This document shows, one piece after another, positions 10,514-20,472 of a stretch of 64,000 nucleotides of DNA. The notes below the pieces were generated by a model. The model was not told the origin of the DNA and did not search any database. It was given only the letters and a program-made list of their open reading frames with translations. The position numbers and the translations under genes are program-made. The DNA is from Pelagophyceae sp. CCMP2097. Its lineage: Eukaryota > Sar > Pelagophyceae. The stretch covers positions 878,750 through 942,749 of the forward strand of contig MU657168.1 of the NCBI GenBank assembly GCA_026770575.1, given 5' to 3'. The first letter of the stretch is position 1; each line of letters opens with the position of its first letter.

Positions 10514-11969
10514 ATGGCGGAGGCGCCGTGCGCGCCCGCGTCTCGCCTCTGCCCCGTTGGAAACGATGTGCCCGACGACGGCTCGTCGACGCGCCGACGT
10601 AGGCTCGCCTTCGGTGCATCGTACACGTGCGCGGCGCCGACGGGCCAGTGCGCCGTCTTCCGGCTTGAGGCCGTGGACCGCGTCGAGAAGCCGTCGGGCG
10701 CGAACGGCGGGCCGCCTGGTTTGCCTTGTTGGAAATTCCTCTCGCTGTCGGAAGCAGCACAAGCGGACTTTGCGGAAACGGTCTCCGGCGGCGGGTTCGT
10801 GCCCTACGCCGTGGAGCACTTGGCGGAAGATGCGTACTACGTCTTCCTGGAAGTGCCGGACAAGGCCGCGCTCTGGAACGAGGCCTTCCTCGACCGCGGC
10901 GTCCGCAAGGCCGTCGCCGTCGGCTCGCGCGTCCTTGTCGCCACCGCCGCCACCGTCGCCGCGTGAGTCCCACCGCCCCCGTGTTCGCCGTTTCCGAACG
11001 CTGACTAGGTGGCCCGGCTTGGCGGTTGGGGAATCGGCGCTCGTCGAGGGCCGCGTCTCCTTCGTGTGGAACTGCGGCCGCTGCGGCTCGACGCTGATGC
11101 ACCGCGCTTTGGGGGCCGCCGGCGTCGCTTCTTCCTCTGAGCCTCATTGGTGCGACCAGATGATGCTCCGCGCCCCCGGCGCCGCGTCCGGCGCCGCCTG
11201 GCGCGACGCCGCGAAGCTCTGCCTGGCGCTCGAGTTTTCCATGTGCGCTCAGCCCGGCGCGGCTCGATTCTCGCTGAATCCGAAAAACATAGCAGGCGGC
11301 GCGCCCCTCGCCGCCGCCGTCGCAGATATCTTCCCCAACTGCAAACACTGCTTTATGTACCGGTCGCTCGAAAAGGTCGCCGACTCTTTCGGCAAATTCC
11401 TCTACGAGGCGCAAGCGCCCGACGCAGAGGCCGCGGACCGCGCCGCGTGGCGCGGAGCGGGCGTCGGTTCGCTCCCTTTATTCCCGCTCTACTCGCAGAA
11501 ACTCGAGGCCGCCGTGCGGTCCGGGGCGCTGCCGGTCGGCGAGGCCTCGAACGCGAACGTGGCCGCCGAGTTGGTGAAATGGCTCGACGCCGTAGTCCCG
11601 TGGCTCGAGTTGCGGCAAATTCGACGCGACGACGCCGTGGCCCACGCTTTAAACCTACGATACGACGAGTTCGTCGGCGCGGCCACGCGCGCAACCGCCG
11701 TCGAAGCCGCGCTGCGGCACCTCGTGGGCGACGCGGCGGCGCTCGACGCAGCGCTGGCCGTCTTCGAATCGGACTCGCAGGCGGGCACGACCATGACGCA
11801 GCGCGGCGCGCCGGCGCAGAAAGCGGCGCCGTTCCTCTGCGCCGCGGACGTGGCAATCGCGCGAGGCTGCGTGCTCAAGGTCCAAGGCGTCCTCGGCGTC
11901 CCGCTCCTTGCGATGCAAGGCGGCGCCAACTGCACCATCCCAAAGTCGGCCTGCCTCGAGGCCGCGTAG
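10514..11969 (+). CDS. Sulfotransferase-like P-loop protein
   Basis: Model: exons 10514-10962 and 11009-11969 (469 residues) with a 46-nt GTGAGT...TAG intron. The frame is open upstream to 10439, but the ATG at 10514 is the first in-frame ATG. Exon 2 begins with a strand and the loop WNCGRCGSTLMHRAL, which matches the 5'-phosphosulfate loop (Arg-x-Gly-Ser-Thr) of PAPS-dependent sulfotransferases. A later MYRSLEKVADSF segment is in the place of the 3'-phosphate-binding Arg...Ser. Residues 1-150 are not part of a typical sulfotransferase and I cannot name them. No signal peptide or membrane anchor is evident at the chosen start. The substrate cannot be predicted. Family assignment rests mainly on the loop. 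Confidence 0.6.
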
Positions 11970-12101
11970 CGCGCCACTCCGCTCCGCCACGGCTGCACCT
12001 CTCCGATGCCCGCGAGGGCAGGGCCTCTCCGCCCATGCCGGCTTTTTCGTAACAAGGGACTCTGACGAGACCTCAGTTACGTGTCTTTGCGCAGCGGGCG
12101 G

Positions 12102-13591
12102 CTACGGGGCCCCGTCGTCTCCGTCATCCTGCGCTTCGTCGTCTCCTTGGGCGCCTTCGTCGTCGTCGGGGAAGAGCGTTTCGTTGGCGGGCCAATAGAC
12201 GTGTAAACGGTTGTCCTCCGAGACGCTCGCACAAAGCCACGCCTCCTCGGGGCTCCAGGCCACGTCGGAGACCTTTGCCGTATGGCCGCCGTGCGAGAAG
12301 ACGAGCTCGGGCGGCCCCTCGTCGTTTTCGTCGTCGTCGGCGGCGGCGGGCGTTTTGTCGCGGTCGTCAAAATCGACCAGGTTCACGCGGCGGTCCGCGG
12401 AGCACGTGGCGAGCACGGTGTCGGCAAAGGGCGCCCACTGCATCGTCATGACGCTGCCCGAATGCGCCAGCGTCTCGTGCAACGGGTTTCCCAGCTTCCG
12501 ACGGTCCCAGAGGCGGACTGAGCCGTCGGCGCCGCCCGTGACGAGCCAAAACGGGTGGAGCGGCGAGTCGTTGAAATCGACGCACTGCACGTCGTCGGCG
12601 TGCGCGTCGGCGACGACGGACGCCGGCGCAGTTTGGCGAGCGTCCCAGACCACGAGGCGACGGTCGTCGCCGACGGAAGCGAAGAGCAACCCGTCCGCAG
12701 AGTACGCCACGTCCTCGACGGGGGCGCTGTGCGCGTTGGCGATGCGGCGCTTGGGCTCGTTGGTTGGTTTGGCCTTTTTGGAGGCGTGCGCGCCGTCCGA
12801 CGACGACGTCAGCGAGACGTCCCAAATGCAAACGTGGCCTACGCAGCGCCGTGCCGCACGATGTGGCACACGGGACCCCGCACGCTGCACCGCAGCAATC
12901 TTCCGATCACGGACGCACCGTCGTTGGACCCCGAGAGCAGTTCGCCCTCGAGGGCCGGGTTCCAGCAAAGCGCGTAGCCTTCTTCGTCGTGGCCCTCGAG
13001 CCTCAACGACGGCCCGGGCAGGACCGCGCCCGCCTCGCGCTGCGCCTCGCGCGCGCCGGCCGTGTCGTAGACGTAGACGGCTGCGCAGGCGGGTTTCGTG
13101 GCGACGATGTTGGCATTTTGAGGCATCGCCCGCGCGCGGTTCACCTCGCCGCCCGGGTGCCGGAACCGGGCGACGATCTTCACCGTGTCTTCGCCAAAGG
13201 CGCTGCGCGTGTCGATCTCCGTACTGGACGAGGGCACGTCGACTGTTGCGATGATCAACGCATTTTCCTCGGCGGCTTCAGTGCCTCCCGCTGCCGCGCA
13301 CGTGTGCGTGCCGATCAGGAGCGAATGCTCGAGGTAGCCCTCGCGCGTGGATACGGGTATCGTGCCCGGCAGCCACTGGACGGTGAGCGAAGGCCATTCC
13401 AACTCGTGGACGATCGCAACATCGTAGAGGAAGGGCGCGTTCTTCTGCCAAACAGCAAAGTCCTCCGAGATGGCCAGCTTCTCCTGCAGCGCCTCCGCCA
13501 TGCCCGCCATCGCGCAGGCGGCCGCGGGCTGCGCGAGACGGCGCCGCGCACGTCGCACCGCGAATTCGAAGAACTGTCTCGCTCGATTCAA
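12102..13591 (-). CDS. RBBP4/MSI1-type WD40 histone chaperone
   Basis: Model: exons 13591-12919 and 12838-12102, with an 80-nt intron (GTGCGT...TAG); 469 residues, or 442 if Met28 (13510) is the start. The N-terminus carries the family signature: AVWQKNAPFLYDV followed by HELEWPSLTVQWLP, the helix and strand that bind histone H4 in RbAp48/MSI1. WD repeats follow, including GSNDGHVCIWDV formed exactly across the splice site, FASVGDDRRLVVWDAR and VTGGADGSVRLWDRRK. An acidic loop with an Asp/Glu run sits before the last repeat, as in relatives, and the C-terminus is acidic. Members serve in CAF-1, PRC2, NuRD-type and HAT1 complexes, so this is a nuclear chromatin protein. It converges with the sulfotransferase-like gene (132 bp apart) and diverges from the Kelch gene. 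Confidence 0.88.
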
Positions 13592-13763
13592 ATTTGAAGG
13601 TACCGGAATAGCGTGCGTTCACTCGGAAGGGTTTTCGGAGAAGGGCCGAAATCGATATATATATCCGAGGCGCCGGCGGCCGGGTCGTCGTGACCCGGTG
13701 CTTAGATAGTTATGATAGGCTCTCGGCCCCTGCGGGGCCCTGAACCCTCCCGACGGCCTTGTT

Positions 13764-14768
13764 ATGCAGAGGGCGATCTATGCGCTGCCCGAGGCCGCGC
13801 AGGACGCGCTGGTGCAGGAGCTCGACTACTTTGGCCTCGAGGTCGCCGTGTTCGGTGCGCGGCCGTGGACCGACTTAGCGACGTTCCGCCCGGGGCCAGA
13901 GATGAGCGCTGCTCGTGCTTATGACGCTGCCGTGGCTGCTGGAGGGCGTGTTATTGTCTTCGGTGGTTCAGGTGATGAAACGACGGAAGTGCTCGACACG
14001 CAGACGATGGCCTTTACGGCCGGCCCGGACATGCTCATGACGCGATATGGCCACGCAGCCGTCCAGATCGACGGAAATCGGGTGCTGCTGGTGGGTGGTG
14101 TGGCAGACGATCGTGAAGAATTGAACACAACGGAGATCCTCCACTTCTCGACGCTCACGTTCACGCCGGGGCCGAACATGCATTCTGCACGAATGTTCTG
14201 TGCTGCTGTCGCACTCGACACTCGCAGGGTCCTCGTAGTTGGCAGCCACGATGGCGCGTCTTGCTTGTCGACTACCGAGATCTTCAGCCTCGACACGATG
14301 GCCTTCACGCCGGGGCCCACCATGGCCACTTCACGCAATGGCTGCGCGGCCGTCGCGCTCGACGAGCACCGCATCATGGTGGCCGGTGGCGAATTATATT
14401 CAGGACGTTTGAGTACGACGGAGGTCCTTGACATCCGGACCATGGCGTTCGCGCCCGGTCCAGCGATGGGCTCGGCACGCGGTCACTGCACGGCTGTGCA
14501 AGTCGATGCTAAACACGTCCTCGTCGTCGGCGGGGAGGACTCGGCAGCCACACCATTAGCAACGACCGAGCTCCTCGACGTTGCGACAATGGCTTTTGAG
14601 CCCGGGCCGGCCATGCAGACTGAGCGCAGCTGCAGCATCACAGCTGTTCGCCTCGACGCTGCGGAGAAAAGACCGATGATCCTCGTGCTAGGGGGCGGGC
14701 TGTCGACGACGGAGGTGCTCGCCTTCGATGCTGAAAGGGGCGTGCGAGCGACGCGCCCCCGGCGGTGA
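13764..14768 (+). CDS. KCTD-Kelch protein, probably lacking its BTB part
   Basis: A single exon of 334 residues. Residues 1-30 (ALPEAAQDALVQELDYFGLE) match the end of a KCTD/BTB tetramerisation domain, the piece that normally follows the BTB core. The rest is five or six Kelch-type repeats of about 50 residues, each with a VLVVGG-like strand, a TTEVLD segment and a TMAFxPGPxM turn; they should form a beta-propeller. Since the BTB core is missing, the gene is either a 5'-truncated copy or has an upstream exon I did not find in the 170 bp before it. KCTD-Kelch proteins are typical substrate adaptors of cullin-3 ligases. The Kelch part is certain, the role uncertain. Confidence 0.75.
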   Translation: MQRAIYALPEAAQDALVQELDYFGLEVAVFGARPWTDLATFRPGPEMSAARAYDAAVAAGGRVIVFGGSGDETTEVLDTQTMAFTAGPDMLMTRYGHAAVQIDGNRVLLVGGVADDREELNTTEILHFSTLTFTPGPNMHSARMFCAAVALDTRRVLVVGSHDGASCLSTTEIFSLDTMAFTPGPTMATSRNGCAAVALDEHRIMVAGGELYSGRLSTTEVLDIRTMAFAPGPAMGSARGHCTAVQVDAKHVLVVGGEDSAATPLATTELLDVATMAFEPGPAMQTERSCSITAVRLDAAEKRPMILVLGGGLSTTEVLAFDAERGVRATRPRR

Positions 14769-14852
14769 ATTGCACGAAATCAATGCGGCGCCAGCGTTCC
14801 GGTGCCATGTCCAGCGAACCACATCGAGCAGCAGTGCTGAAACAAAAGGCCT

Positions 14853-15459
14853 GGATTACGGTTGTTTGCCAGGGTAGGTACCACAGTTTTAGGTGAGTAC
14901 GTTATTTGGGAGGGTACGTGGGTACGTCGACGGCCGGCAACGACGAGGGGCCCTGGGGGTACGTGGGTACGTCGTCTCCGTCAGATGCCCGTCCCCGAAA
15001 AAATCGCCCGCTCCCGAAAAAATCGCTTCGGCGAAGTGTGGAAAACCCGGAGCACGCACAACGGGTGCCTTCCCAGTGGGTGGCCATGCTGCGGACCGCG
15101 CTCGGAGCGGTCGGTGGAACAACGAGTGTGTCCTTGCTCCGCCTCTAATAGGAACCCCTAGCGCGCGATATCCACGCACCGCGCAGCAGAATACAGAGCT
15201 CCCTTCGTCGAAGCCTCTCGTAAGATTTGATATGTTCCTTCAAATCAGCGTTAAGGTAAGCAAGGCGCGTCGGGGTACGTGGGTACGTCGCCGGGGAGCG
15301 GCGGCAACGAAAGGTGGGGAAGTATATTCACGTGTACGACGCGTGTACAGGACGAGCAGCCAAATTCGCATGCCAAGCGGAGTAAGTGGGGGTACGCGGG
15401 TACGTCAAAAGCCCATTTGCGAAAACTGTCGTACCTACCCTGGCAAACAACCGTAATCC
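14853..15459. mobile_element. 607-bp non-autonomous element with 38-bp terminal inverted repeats
   Basis: Bases 14853-14890 and 15422-15459 are inverted copies of each other (38 bp, one mismatch; the arms begin GGATTACGGTTGTTTGCC). Inside, the motif GGGTACGTGGGTACGTC recurs at about 14917 and 14957 and, slightly changed, at 15273 and 15390, like the subterminal transposase-binding repeats of some DNA transposons. No open frame resembles a transposase, so it should be a MITE-like derivative. I could not see a target-site duplication at these borders. Confidence 0.8.
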
Positions 15460-15836
15460 TGGGGAAATTTCCAAAATCAATTAACTAATTAATTATTAAA
15501 TATTCTGACGGGGGAGTCTGCGGTCCGAAATTTTTAAATATCCAGAAACCCAAATATGCACCCGAAAATATCGGAAATGGGGTCCATAACCTTGATTTTA
15601 TATGAAATTAAAATATTACTGAACTTTTGTGCGACTTTTAAAAATTGACTCACTTTTGGCGATATTCGAGAATTACTTAATAATAAAATAAAGGTTGATT
15701 TCAGCACTGGCCGCAGGTTCGAAGGTCGGACCAAGGACCGCCGGCTGGATCCTGAGCGCGCTAGCGCGAGCGTTCGATGGCGGCCTCTGGCCAGGGCACC
15801 GCGCGGGCTTGAGGCCCGCTTCTCTCCGGTCGCGGC
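15460..15836. other. AT-rich intergenic patch
   Basis: Between the TIR element and the coiled-coil gene the composition drops sharply to AT-rich (runs such as TTAACTAATTAATTATTAAA), unlike the GC-rich surroundings. No coding or RNA gene recognised. It may be old transposon sequence or a promoter region. Confidence 0.5.
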
Positions 15837-17310
15837 ATGGCCTCTGAGGACGACGCGATTCTGGCCTCTATCGCGGCGGCGACGACGCGACTGCGGGCGC
15901 GGGCCGAGGCGCGGCAGAGCCGCGACGCCGCGCAGGTCGAGGCGCTCGAGGCGCGGGCCTCGCGCGTCGCGCGGCGCTGCCCGCCGGCGGGCGGCCGCGG
16001 CGAGGCCGGAGCCGACGCGGCCGAAGGCGAGGCGTGCGACGCGCTGGCCGCGCTCGAGCGGCAGACGGCGGCGGCCGTCGACCGCTGCGCTTTGCAGCGC
16101 GCGAAATACGCTGAAAAGCCGCGGTTCGACGGCATGCGACAGGACGCGTGGACGGCTCGGCTGCGGCGGCGCGACGAGTTGGCGCGCCTCGCCGTCCTGG
16201 CGCGCGAGACGCCGGCGACCGCGGCACGGCGGCGCGCCGAATCGGAGGTCCGCGAGGCGCGGTGGCGGCGCGAGGCGGCGTGGGGCTTTGTGACGGCAGC
16301 GGCGGAGAAACGGTCCGCGTCGGTCGAGGCGCTGCGCCGAGGTTACCCCTGGTGGACGTCCCCGCTCCAGGGCGCCGGCCTCCAGCTCGCCGGCGCGAAA
16401 ATTTCGCGCGGCGACGCAGACGACCTCGACGAGTGGCGCTGCACCGCCGCAGAACGCACGGTCTGTCTTCCCGCCCTCGCCCCGCCGCGCTTGAAGGGAG
16501 GGCTCGCAGGCGCTCTACGCGCACGACCGCAAGGAGGCGCGCGACGGCTTCATCGCTTTGGCTACGGCGACGCTCGCGGAAGAGCAGCTCGTGCGGCGGC
16601 GCGGAGCAGAGCTGCGGCGGCAGCGCGCCGTCGACACGCTCGCCGCCGCGCTGCCAGGCGTGCGCACGCGGTGGCGCCGCGCTCTGCTCCGACTCGCGCG
16701 CCAGAGGCACCGCCCCGCCGAATCGCCTCGGGCCCCGTCGAGCCACGGGCGCGCCGGCGCACCGCGCGAGGGGCGGGCATGCCCGACCGAGGCGGCGGAG
16801 CCCTACGAGGCGGCGAGGGCGGACGACGTGGCCCGATCGCTCCGAGACGTTTCCGTCGAGGCCGACGCGGCGCACTCGATTCATGCCGCGGTCGCCGAGG
16901 CGGTCGCGGCCGCGGTCGCTGACGCGGCCGCGCGGTCCGCTGCGGTCGAAACGCTACGGCGGGCGACGCAGCGCAACGTCTCGAAGCGCCGCGCGCTCAC
17001 AGAGGCGCGCGCGGCCGCCGCGACCAAGCTCCAGACGCACGTGCGCCGGCACCAAGCCAAGCCAGCGCCAACGCCTGCCGAAGTCGCTGCGTCGCCGCGT
17101 ACGACCGCAGACGAAGAAGGGGCCGAGACCAAAGGACTCGACGACGGGCCGCCGCACGCTCCACACGAGCAGCCTGGCTCTGCCGATGGGCATGCCGTCG
17201 AAGAGGATCCTCGGGCGGCAGCTCCAAAGGAAGCTCGACGCGAGCAGCCGGCACCGCACAAGCGAAGTGAGGAAGAGAAGAAGAAGAGCTGCGTGTGCGC
17301 CGTGTCGTAG
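15837..17310 (+). CDS. Coiled-coil protein ending in a CaaX box
   Basis: Model: exons 15837-16460 and 16510-17310 (474 residues), 49-nt intron GTCTGT...CAG. Almost the whole chain is Ala/Arg/Glu-rich helix expected to form coiled coil (about residues 1-180 and 200-400). One segment (ATKLQTHVRRHQAK) resembles an IQ calmodulin-binding motif. The last residues are EEEKKKSCVCAVS: a CaaX box (Cys-Ala-Val-Ser, Ser favouring farnesylation) behind a second Cys that could be palmitoylated and a short basic run. This predicts a membrane-anchored coiled-coil protein. No enzymatic domain is seen, and the family is not recognised. Confidence 0.65.
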
Positions 17311-18291
17311 TGCCACGGCGGCCTCTACCGCCGAAGAAGCAGAAGGGCAACTTGTTCGAGTTCCCTTCTCTGCATGTTGTGGGCCCTTGTCTGTGTGTGT
17401 AACTAAAGATCATCAGTACATGTATTAAGGGGGGCCCAGCCACGGAGAGGCCTTTCGCTGGCAGAGCGGCCCTCTCTCGATGGGTTCCCTAGAGCTCTTC
17501 GAGAGTGCTTTGTTCCGACTCGAACAAGATTTAAATCAGTCCTTATCTTGACGTCCGCTGTCTCGGATCGTCGCGCGGCTGTGCGCTCCTACACGTGCTT
17601 CGCATCTATCCTTATGAGCTCGGGGCCCGAAGCGATCTGAGGACGATACTTTGTTGGATTGCTTGCTTAAGATCCACCACCCTGGGTGGGGCTGACCCAA
17701 TAGGGTATAACCGGCTAATCGGTTCCAAAGTCAGGCTCCCGGTCCAAAAGGCCCGGGTGCCATGCCTGCGGGAGTGGTTTGTGCGCTTTGCGCTTGACCC
17801 CCTCATGTAAGTACGGGCCGCTAGACACTTTGGCTCTTTGGTCGTGTTCGTCGGGGTAGTCTTGTGGGTTGCGATGGCGTCGGTGGCTCAATCGGGCTCA
17901 TTCGGGAAGTGGATGTACCGCGTCGCGGCCCATGCATGGCCTGGGTCCTCTCCTCGGTCTGTGCCTTTTTGCCTCGGAGCTACAATTGTAAGTAGAAATT
18001 CAACGAGAATTACACAAAATAAAAGAAAATTGATTAAAATTTAAAAAGTCGAAAAAAAACTTTGCAAGGCAGCTGGTAATTTCATCCGCGCGCGATGCAA
18101 ATGCCTCTGGATACACTCTGCATCTCCTGATAATTTCCGGGAGAGCGTCCGCCGCGCGAGGTGAAGCGGCCGCAAGTCCACTTGGGTACGTCACTCGGCG
18201 AGGCAGAGTCCAACTTGACCCCCGGCCGTCGAGCTTTTCGCGCGGCCCAGGTTCGCCTTTGGTCGTTTGCCGGGTTCTTGCTCCGGGGCGG
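17311..18291. other. Intergenic, about 980 bp
   Basis: No coding gene recognised. A TACAATTGTA palindrome lies at 17981-17990, followed by an AT-rich stretch (to about 18060) next to the start region of the PDZ gene. Segment 17590-17815 has several self-complementary stretches and was examined as a possible structured RNA without a convincing match. Confidence 0.5.
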
Positions 18292-20181
18292 ATGTCGAAG
18301 GCGGCCGAGGTGTACGTGCCGACGGGCGGCGACGTCACCGTGCTGAGCGTCGCGGAGATGCGGCAATTGATTGGCGCGGCAGGCCATTCGGCGGCGGACT
18401 GCCTCGAAAAGTCGGACCTCGTCGCGCTCGCGCAGTCGGCATGCCTCGAGCTCATGTCCGTCTCCGAACTCCGCGTGCTCATCCAGCGCGCGGGCCTCGG
18501 CGTCGCCGACTGCAACACGCGCGGCCTCCTCCACGACCGCGCCGGCGCCGCGATAGCACTCCTCCGCTCAGAGCACATCGCACTCGCCGTGCGTCCTCGT
18601 CTTCGATTGGCGCCCTCTTTTCGCAAACGCGTCGAAGCTTGCACACGCTAGGCGTCGACGCGGACTAAGCTCGGCAAGGAGGGCAGCGCGCAGCGCCTGA
18701 GCTGGAGCCAGCTCCCGAAAACGTGGCGCCCATTCGAGGTCGAGTTTGGCGACTCGGCGCTCGGCTTCGGGTGCCGCTTAGACGGCGGATTCAACCTCGT
18801 CGTCACCGCCGTCTCGGGCGCCACCGCGTTGGCAGCGGGCCTGCGCACGGGCGATCGTATTACGAGGATCAACCACTGCGTTTTTGCCAGAATGTGCGAC
18901 GACGCCACCTTTAGCCGAGACGCCGTGGCGCGGATCAAGCGCGCGCCGAGGCCCATGCGCCTCGAGTTCATCGTCGGCGACGGCCGCTGGCCGCCGACAG
19001 CGCCGCCGAGGCAGGACGCTGAAACGGGCGGCGGGGCGGTGGAAGTCTCCTTTGGGCAACCAATGTTGGGTTTCGCAGTCGAGCTCGTCGGCGCCAAGCT
19101 CGTTGTGACAAAGGTGCGCGAGGGCGAGTCGAGCCCGTGCTGGGCCCACGGCGTGATGCCCGGCGATTCGCTGGTAAGAATTGACGGACACAATTTCGGT
19201 GACATTCCAGATAAGGCCACGTTCCACGCCTGCGTCGCCCAGCTCAAGCACGCAGAGCGGCCCTTGGTCCTCACCTTCCTCACAAAGGCGGGACGCGCGT
19301 CGGTCCCTCTAGCCCAGGCGCCCGCGGCCCCCGCCAAGGCGCCCGCGGCAGCGGTCAAGGCGCCGGCAGCGGTCAAGGCGCCCGCAGCGGCCAAGGCGCC
19401 CGCGGCAGCGGCCAAGGCGCCCGCAGCGGCCAAGGCGCCTGCGGCAGCGGCCAGGGCGCCCGCGGCAGCCTCCAAGGCGCCCGCGGCAGCGGCCAAGGCG
19501 CCCGCGGCCGCAAAGGCGCCCGCCCCGCCGCCGCCCCAGAAGCAGCAGGTGAGACCCACCACGACGGCGGCCCCGCCGCCCGCGCCGGCGGCGTTGCCGC
19601 GGCCACCGGTCGGCGCGCGCGGCGGCGTCTACACGTACGAGGCCGTCTTCGAGAAGCAGTTGCTCGGGCTGGCGCTGGCGCTGTCGCGGTCGGTGAAGGA
19701 CGGTACCCTGAGCGTCGAGGTGACCGAAGTGCGCCCGGCGTGCCCCGTCGCCGAGGTGGAGTTGCACGACGTGCTTGTGGCCGTTTCCGGATCGCCGCTC
19801 GGGCCCGTGGCCGACGCGGCGGCGTTCGACGCCGTGCTCCAACGGCTCAAGGCGGCGCCGCGGCCGCTGCGCCTGACCTTCGCCGCCGCGGCGGGCACGG
19901 GGTCCGTCTGCACGTCGCGGTCGTACGCCGAGGATTTGTTCGACCGAATCGACCACAACGACGACGGCTTCCTCTCTCAAGTCGAGCTCATCAAAGCTTT
20001 ACGGCGCGACGCCGAGCTCGCAAAGGCGCTGCACCTCCCGCAGCACATTCGTCAAGAGGACGGCACGCGCGACGCGTTCGCCGCGCTGTTTCACGTGCTC
20101 GCAATCAAGGACGACAAGCAAATCTCGCGCCGCGAGTGGGCCACGGGCCTCGCAAAGCTCGCAGCCGAGACCATCATCTGA
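18292..20181 (+). CDS. Scaffold protein: two SAP-like motifs, three PDZ domains, EF-hand
   Basis: Model: exons 18292-18588 and 18652-20181 (608 residues), 63-nt GTGCGT...TAG intron. Residues 10-95 hold two SAP-like helical motifs (LSVAEMRQLIGAAGHSAADC; MSVSELRVLIQRAG). PDZ 1 is at about 125-205 and PDZ 2 at about 215-300 (LGFAVELVG...GVMPGDSLVRIDG). Then comes an Ala/Pro/Lys linker of about 80 residues made of KAPAA-like repeats, and PDZ 3 at about 410-490. An EF-hand follows (DHNDDGFLSQVE: Asp, Asn, Asp, Gly and Glu in the calcium-binding places), with a second, degenerate EF-hand before the end. It should be an intracellular scaffold with a calcium sensor. The domain combination is unusual to me; partners unknown. 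Confidence 0.75.
19310..19540 (+). repeat. Ala-Pro-Lys min-repeat inside the PDZ scaffold gene
   Basis: Degenerate units of 15 or 30 bp built on GCGGCCAAGGCGCCCGC encode a KAPAA-type linker between PDZ 2 and PDZ 3. Copy number is likely to vary between strains by slippage. Confidence 0.8.
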
Positions 20182-20472
20182 TTGCCCGACGTACTCGCGC
20201 GTCACCACGAACGCGGACTGCACTCCGGCCATCTTCAGAGGGCCAAAAAAAGGCGCACGATTCTCTTTTCATAACTTGCACGGTCTCCGCCGTTTTACGC
20301 GGCGCGACTCGAGCGCACAGCCATGGACGCCGCGGCACCGTCTCCCGCCGTCGTTGGGGGGTCTTCCAACGAGAACAGTGCGTGTTCCAGAATGACATCA
20401 TCAAGTTGTTCGGATGTTAGATCTAACGGAGTGAGTCATTCCAACGGACGGCTTGGGAGCCTGGATTAAAAG

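Noticed and set aside
15534..15734. Minus-strand open frame of 66 codons in the AT-rich patch
   Set aside because: Low-complexity composition, no start context, no domain.
17590..17815. Possible U1 or U2 spliceosomal RNA on the minus strand (GTACTTACATG; ATCGCTTCGGGCC)
   Set aside because: Only a few bases match. The conserved loops, the branch-recognition sequence and an Sm site are missing.
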